Part shown: positions 5,493 through 8,385 of the stretch, piece after piece
Layout: every line of letters begins with the position of its first letter
How positions within the stretch are numbered: the first letter of the stretch is position 1
NCBI GenBank assembly: GCA_040753835.1
Contig: JBFMDM010000095.1
Coordinates: 1-8,385 of the forward strand
Reading direction: 5' to 3'
Source of the DNA: JACRIK01 sp040753835
Lineage (GTDB): Bacteria; Planctomycetota; MHYJ01; JACQXL01
Length of the DNA: 8,385 nucleotides
Notes under the pieces: model-generated
Told to the model about the DNA's origin: nothing
The model's input: only the letters and a program-made list of their open reading frames with translations
Databases searched by the model: none
Translations under genes and position numbers: made by a program

Positions 5493-5792
5493 ATGCATCA
5501 TTCTTTTAAGGACATAAAAAGCATCCTGACCGCGCACCGTGATATTTTAACAGAAAGATTTTATGTCAAAACCATAGGGGTTTTTGGTTCATATGCCCGC
5601 CACAACCAGCGGAACGGAAGCGATATAGACATACTGGTGGAATTCATAAATGGCCATAAGACCTTTGACAATTATATGGAACTGAAGTTCTACCTTGAGA
5701 AAATACTTGGTTCAAGGATAGACCTGGTGTTAAAGAATGCCATCAGGCGGGAAATCAGAACCCATATCCTTTCGGAGGCGGTCTATGTCTAA
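5493..5792 (+). CDS. mntA: MntA-type minimal nucleotidyltransferase antitoxin
   Basis: A 99-residue minimal nucleotidyltransferase. It shows the family motif in GVFGSYARHNQRNGSDIDI: GS at 32-33, ten residues, then Asp44-X-Asp46, with a likely third acidic residue Asp77 in RIDLVL. In studied pairs MntA adds AMP to a Tyr of the HepT toxin and so neutralises it. The gene overlaps the hepT start by 8 bp, implying translational coupling, and both are driven from the promoter just upstream. No Shine-Dalgarno precedes the ATG. The pair sits between two copies of a ~200-bp direct repeat, consistent with acquisition as a cassette. The assignment to this family is firm; that this copy is an active antitoxin is inferred from its partner. 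Confidence 0.9.
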   Translation: MHHSFKDIKSILTAHRDILTERFYVKTIGVFGSYARHNQRNGSDIDILVEFINGHKTFDNYMELKFYLEKILGSRIDLVLKNAIRREIRTHILSEAVYV

Positions 5793-6132
5793 AAGGGAAT
5801 ATCGCCTGTTCTTAAAAGACATATTAACCAGCGCGCGGAAAATCATTGAGTATGCGGGAAACAAGTCGCGCAAGGACCTTGCCAGAAACCAGATGCTGAC
5901 TGATGCGGTTGCGCGGAATCTTGAGATTATCGGCGAGGCGGTCAAGAACATACCGGCAGATATAAAACACAAGCACCAGGAAATAGAATGGAAAAAGATA
6001 GCGGGCCTCAGGGACATTCTGGTCCATGAGTATTTCGGGATTGATTATGACGTCCTTTGGGACATTGTCCGTAATAAAGTGCCTCAGTTAAAAGAACAGA
6101 TTTCGCTGGCTCTGAAATCGGAAAAGAAATAG
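5785..6132 (+). CDS. hepT: HepT-like toxin (DUF86)
   Basis: A 115-residue, mostly helical protein of the HepT/DUF86 family. The diagnostic R-X4-H-X-Y motif is present as Arg76, His81 and Tyr83 in GLRDILVHEYFGID; this is the proposed RNase active site, and the Tyr is the residue that MntA AMPylates in characterised systems. Other family marks are ARNLEIIGEAVKNIP (43-57) and the preceding helix with NQMLTDAV. I chose the ATG at 5785 over the in-frame one at 5737 because GGAGGCGG lies just upstream and because it gives the 8-bp overlap with mntA usual for these operons. The longer form would add 16 residues with no family match. Confidence 0.92.
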   Translation: MSKREYRLFLKDILTSARKIIEYAGNKSRKDLARNQMLTDAVARNLEIIGEAVKNIPADIKHKHQEIEWKKIAGLRDILVHEYFGIDYDVLWDIVRNKVPQLKEQISLALKSEKK

Positions 6133-6181
6133 CCGGGATTCCTGCCGGGCTCCAGGTCGTAACATCAAAACGGAGGGCTTT

Positions 6182-6415
6182 ATGATGATGAAAACATCTC
6201 TCAAAATCCTGTTTGCCCAGTTAGAGTCGTCCACAGTAGGTGTCTTGGACTTTTACTTAAGTATATTGTCTTCGCCTGTTACGACTTGGCTCAACGCTCT
6301 TAATCTTAAACGGCGGCAGTATTTGCATAATTATCCACTCTTGCCGCTAAGACACCAAGAATCCGGAGTTTACACTGAGCCCTTACAGGGTAAACTGTGC
6401 GAATGTGTGCCTTAG
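6182..6415 (+). CDS. Hypothetical chimeric ORF running into repeat copy B
   Basis: A 77-codon frame that starts at any of three ATGs (6182, 6185, 6188) behind a good Shine-Dalgarno, GGAGGG at 6172-6177. The first 35 residues or so (MMMKTSLKILFAQLESSTVG...) come from unique DNA. From 6286 the frame is read out of the direct repeat, in antisense to the tnaA stub. The C-terminal half is therefore not an evolved protein, and the ORF is best viewed as the 5' remnant of a gene cut by the rearrangement, or as chance. I recognise no family. Confidence 0.25.
   Translation: MMMKTSLKILFAQLESSTVGVLDFYLSILSSPVTTWLNALNLKRRQYLHNYPLLPLRHQESGVYTEPLQGKLCECVP
6257..6328 (-). pseudogene. 5' stub of tnaA (first 14 codons)
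   Basis: From 6328 the minus strand reads MQILPPFKIKSVEP exactly as in the intact tnaA, with no nucleotide change through the junction at 6286, and then 9 unrelated codons to a TAA at 6257-6259. It keeps the same upstream hairpin and GAGTGG Shine-Dalgarno as tnaA. It may still be translated as a 23-residue peptide but cannot be an enzyme. Confidence 0.8.
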
Positions 6416-6499
6416 TGCCTTGGTGGCTAATATTAATATAATTTCCTATACGACCAAAGAATTTTCCACATAATAATTTGCCGGGTAATGCTTGACTTT
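6286..6499. repeat. ~200-bp direct repeat, copy B (right of the TA pair)
   Basis: A 214-bp match to 5266-5464. It differs by three substitutions in the hairpin arms and by 18 nt in place of GGA in the loop; that insert brings CCCT-TAC-AGGG and a GTAAACT that pairs with the AGTTTAC common to both copies. The right border falls just after the TTGACT box, as in copy A. The left border abuts GTTACGAC (6278-6285), which is the reverse complement of GTCGTAAC at 6156-6163. Confidence 0.97.
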
Positions 6500-6519
6500 T
6501 GCCTGCAATTCATTATAAT
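6492..6519 (+). promoter_or_regulatory. Strong sigma70-type promoter for the LPP20-like lipoprotein
   Basis: TTGACT (6492-6497), 16 nt, then a perfect TATAAT (6514-6519), followed by an AT-rich initial region. Transcription would begin near 6526, leaving a leader of about 80 nt. The leader has a TTGCTA/TAGCAA stem (6539-6544 with 6558-6563) before the Shine-Dalgarno. The -35 belongs to repeat copy B and the -10 to unique DNA. Confidence 0.75.
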
Positions 6520-6604
6520 AAATAAAATAATTAATCCTTTGCTATTTGGGGTTGCCGTAGCAAGGCATTAAACTTCAAGGCAGCCCGATAGGGGAGTAAA
6601 ACTT

Positions 6605-7300
6605 ATGAAGAAGATGATATTAGCAGGAATACTTTTGATCGTAGCGAGCGCAATGACCGGCTGCAAGTCAGCGCCGCCCGAGGCCAAGCCGATTGACGTG
6701 GCGCCGCAGGTGGGCGAGAAGATGATTTGGTCATCCCACGACCAACGCCCGGGCTGGACCGTTAATGAGCCGCCTACCAAAGATGGTAATTTCTATTTCG
6801 TCGGCCTTTCAGGCAAATACGCCACAGAAAAGGAAGGCCGGGACGACGCCCATCGCGGCGCGGTCAATAATGTGGTAAAATACATCGGCACATTCGCCCA
6901 GGATAAATTCCAGCAGATAACCACCTCGCACGGGCTGACCTCTGAAATCGTAGACCCGACCAGGGCAGTGCGCGATTTCCAGGAACAACTGTCAGCCGCC
7001 TTTGCCTCGCATGTTCGTACCAAGGAATGGTATATTGAGAAATGGCAGGATAAGAAAACCAAGGAGACGTATCATCTGGTGTATCTTCTGGTTGAGGTGC
7101 CTCAGGCATCGGTAGAAAAGGCATACGAGGATACCTTGAACGGCAATATTGAGGACCTGAAGAAGAAGCGCGATGCGGCCAACGACGAGAAGGCCAAGGC
7201 CCAGTTCCAGAACGCAATGAATGCCTTTGAGGAGGCCAAGAAACAGGGTTTCGGGTTTGACAAGCCCGCAGGCAGTCCCGATAATAGGGAGAAGAAATAG
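6605..7300 (+). CDS. LPP20-like lipoprotein
   Basis: A 231-residue predicted lipoprotein. MKKMILAGILLIVASAMTGC is a clean signal with lipobox MTGC, so Cys20 would be the lipidated residue. The mature part has RPGW (48-51), then FYFVGLSG (63-70), an Ala-rich helix with DDAHRGAVNNVVKYIG, and a late strand YHLVYLLVEVP (156-166). This order (a W-P-containing entry, F-V-G-x-S, a helix of spaced alanines, then a strand ending in VP) is what I associate with LPP20-type envelope lipoproteins, whose role is mostly unknown. Residues 168-215 are charged and probably form a coiled coil. The start is fixed by GGGGAG 8 nt upstream. The gene has its own promoter at 6492-6519 and its own terminator at 7320-7356. 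Confidence 0.75.
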   Translation: MKKMILAGILLIVASAMTGCKSAPPEAKPIDVAPQVGEKMIWSSHDQRPGWTVNEPPTKDGNFYFVGLSGKYATEKEGRDDAHRGAVNNVVKYIGTFAQDKFQQITTSHGLTSEIVDPTRAVRDFQEQLSAAFASHVRTKEWYIEKWQDKKTKETYHLVYLLVEVPQASVEKAYEDTLNGNIEDLKKKRDAANDEKAKAQFQNAMNAFEEAKKQGFGFDKPAGSPDNREKK

Positions 7301-7319
7301 TTTGATACCACTGACAAAT

Positions 7320-7356
7320 AAGGGAAGGCGGGGATATTCTTCGCCTTCCCTTTTTT
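7320..7356 (+). terminator. Intrinsic terminator after the LPP20-like gene
   Basis: AAGGGAAGGCG (7320-7330) pairs perfectly with CGCCTTCCCTT (7342-7352), and the T-run is 7351-7356. The stem is 11 bp if the first two Ts are paired. It lies 20 bp past the lipoprotein stop and only 3 nt before the next ATG, so it also sits in any read-through leader of the WD40 gene. Confidence 0.93.
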
Positions 7357-7359
7357 AAT

Positions 7360-8385
7360 ATGAACAGGCTTATCTACTGCGCCATAACAATACCCATTTC
7401 ACTCCTTATCGGCTGCGCCGGCAAGCCCGCCAAGATTACGCCTCCGGTGGAGGAAAAACAGGTTACGCCACTTCGGATAAAACCGCAAAAAACCCCTGAT
7501 GAGTCGAGAATATCAGATAAACCGGAGATATTTGTCCAATTGGGGCATTCTCAAATGGTGCGGGCTGTTGCATTTAGCTCTGATGATAAATATGCTTTAT
7601 CGACGAGCGATGATCGCACGATAAAGCTATGGGATATACCAGCAGGCAGAGAAGTAAAAACCTTGTATAGTTCCGCGAGGTATTCAATGCCTATTAAACC
7701 GCTTGTATTCAGCCCCGACAGGAGATATGCCGCATGTGGGGAAGGTGATGCGACCATAAGGTTATGGGAGATATCAAGCGGACGGGAGACGAAAATAATT
7801 CAGGATATGTGTGTGATTTGTTCCCTTGCCTTCAGCCCCGACGGCAAATATATCCTGTCAGGTGGTGTTGATAAGAGATTGAAGTTGTGGGATATTGAGA
7901 GCGGCAAAACTGTAAAAACATTTCAAGGTCATGCCGATGTCGTTACCTCGGGGGTTTTCAGCAGTGATGGTAAATATGTCTTGTCAGGCGGAGAGGACAA
8001 TAATGTGATATTGTGGGATGTGGAAAGCGGAATGGACATAAAGATGTTCGAAGGCCACAAATATAGAGTTCTTTCCGTCGCATTCAGTCCTGACGGTAAA
8101 TATGTCTTGTCGGGCGGGCATGATAGGGTTGTCAAATTATGGGATTTAAATAGCGGCAAGGAACCGATTTCGTTAGAGGAGGACGGCGAGATAAAAACGG
8201 TCGCATTCAGTTCCGACGGCAAATATTTTCTGTCCGGTGGCAATAGGATAAAAGTATGGGAAACGGCAAGCGGAAAGGAAATAAATGTTTTCCAGGCGCC
8301 TTCAATATCGGCTAAATTCAGCGCGGACGGTAAACGTATTTTATCCGGCGATGAGAGAGGGGCGTTAAGCGTGTGGGAAGTGGAA
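7360..8385 (+). CDS. WD40-repeat lipoprotein (3' end outside the window)
   Basis: The frame is open from ATG 7360 to the window end, 342 codons. MNRLIYCAITIPISLLIGC is a lipoprotein signal with lipobox LIGC, Cys19. A Pro/Lys-rich linker follows (20-60), then seven WD40 repeats of about 40 residues from 61 on. Typical blades read FSPDGKYVLSGGHDRVVKLWDLNSG, with the core W as LW, VW or IKVW. Repeats begin near residues 61, 103, 149, 189 and 231, with two further ones after. Seven blades would close one propeller, so the protein may end soon after the edge. WD40 propellers are scaffolds for protein contacts; as a lipoprotein this one would act at the envelope, partner unknown. No Shine-Dalgarno or promoter is visible, and the ATG follows the terminator by 3 nt. 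By eye its codons are more A/T-rich than those of ppdK. Confidence 0.9.
   Translation, partial: MNRLIYCAITIPISLLIGCAGKPAKITPPVEEKQVTPLRIKPQKTPDESRISDKPEIFVQLGHSQMVRAVAFSSDDKYALSTSDDRTIKLWDIPAGREVKTLYSSARYSMPIKPLVFSPDRRYAACGEGDATIRLWEISSGRETKIIQDMCVICSLAFSPDGKYILSGGVDKRLKLWDIESGKTVKTFQGHADVVTSGVFSSDGKYVLSGGEDNNVILWDVESGMDIKMFEGHKYRVLSVAFSPDGKYVLSGGHDRVVKLWDLNSGKEPISLEEDGEIKTVAFSSDGKYFLSGGNRIKVWETASGKEINVFQAPSISAKFSADGKRILSGDERGALSVWEVE

Noticed and set aside
5737..5784. Upstream start for hepT at 5737
   Set aside because: Adds 16 residues without family match, overlaps mntA by 56 bp, and lacks the good Shine-Dalgarno that serves 5785.
6133..6160. Terminator after hepT
   Set aside because: CCGGG recurs as a direct repeat and CCTG/CAGG pairing is short; no T-run follows.
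6500..6540. AT-rich origin-like region
   Set aside because: The AT-rich stretch is short and explained by the -10 and initial transcribed region of the promoter; no DnaA-box cluster is present.

Overview
The window looks like chromosomal DNA of an uncultured diderm, anaerobic, amino-acid-fermenting bacterium. Three secreted lipoproteins, a seven-bladed WD40 lipoprotein, pyruvate phosphate dikinase, tryptophanase and a high load of palindromic repeats would suit a Planctomycetota-type or similar environmental lineage. That placement is an inference and is weak.

Layout. Positions 1-404 hold no gene. They contain a 22-bp tandem repeat array ending in a G-rich block, which may be the end of an IS21-like element, followed by several compact palindromes. 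Positions 405-5308 carry three minus-strand genes, in transcription order tryptophanase (tnaA), a small lipoprotein, and pyruvate phosphate dikinase (ppdK). Each of the three is preceded by its own kind of inverted repeat built from short 7- to 9-nt units. In addition, ppdK and the small lipoprotein gene each appear to contain an in-frame palindromic insertion. From 5493 the genes run on the plus strand: a MntA/HepT toxin-antitoxin pair, an LPP20-like lipoprotein closed by a strong terminator, and a WD40 lipoprotein that runs off the window.

The most striking structure is a ~200-bp direct repeat (5266-5464 and 6286-6499) on either side of the MntA/HepT pair. Each copy contains the first 14 codons of tnaA, its upstream hairpin, a 12-codon ORF with two Trp codons, and an outward TTGACT -35 box at its right edge. 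The copies are almost identical except at the hairpin, where both the arms and the loop differ. The TA cassette may have entered by recombination through this segment, leaving a dead tnaA stub and giving each downstream gene a promoter with the same -35.

Functionally, tryptophanase (Trp to indole, pyruvate and ammonia) and PPDK (pyruvate/PEP interconversion) are compatible parts of amino-acid catabolism around pyruvate. The lipoproteins are probably envelope components of unknown role.
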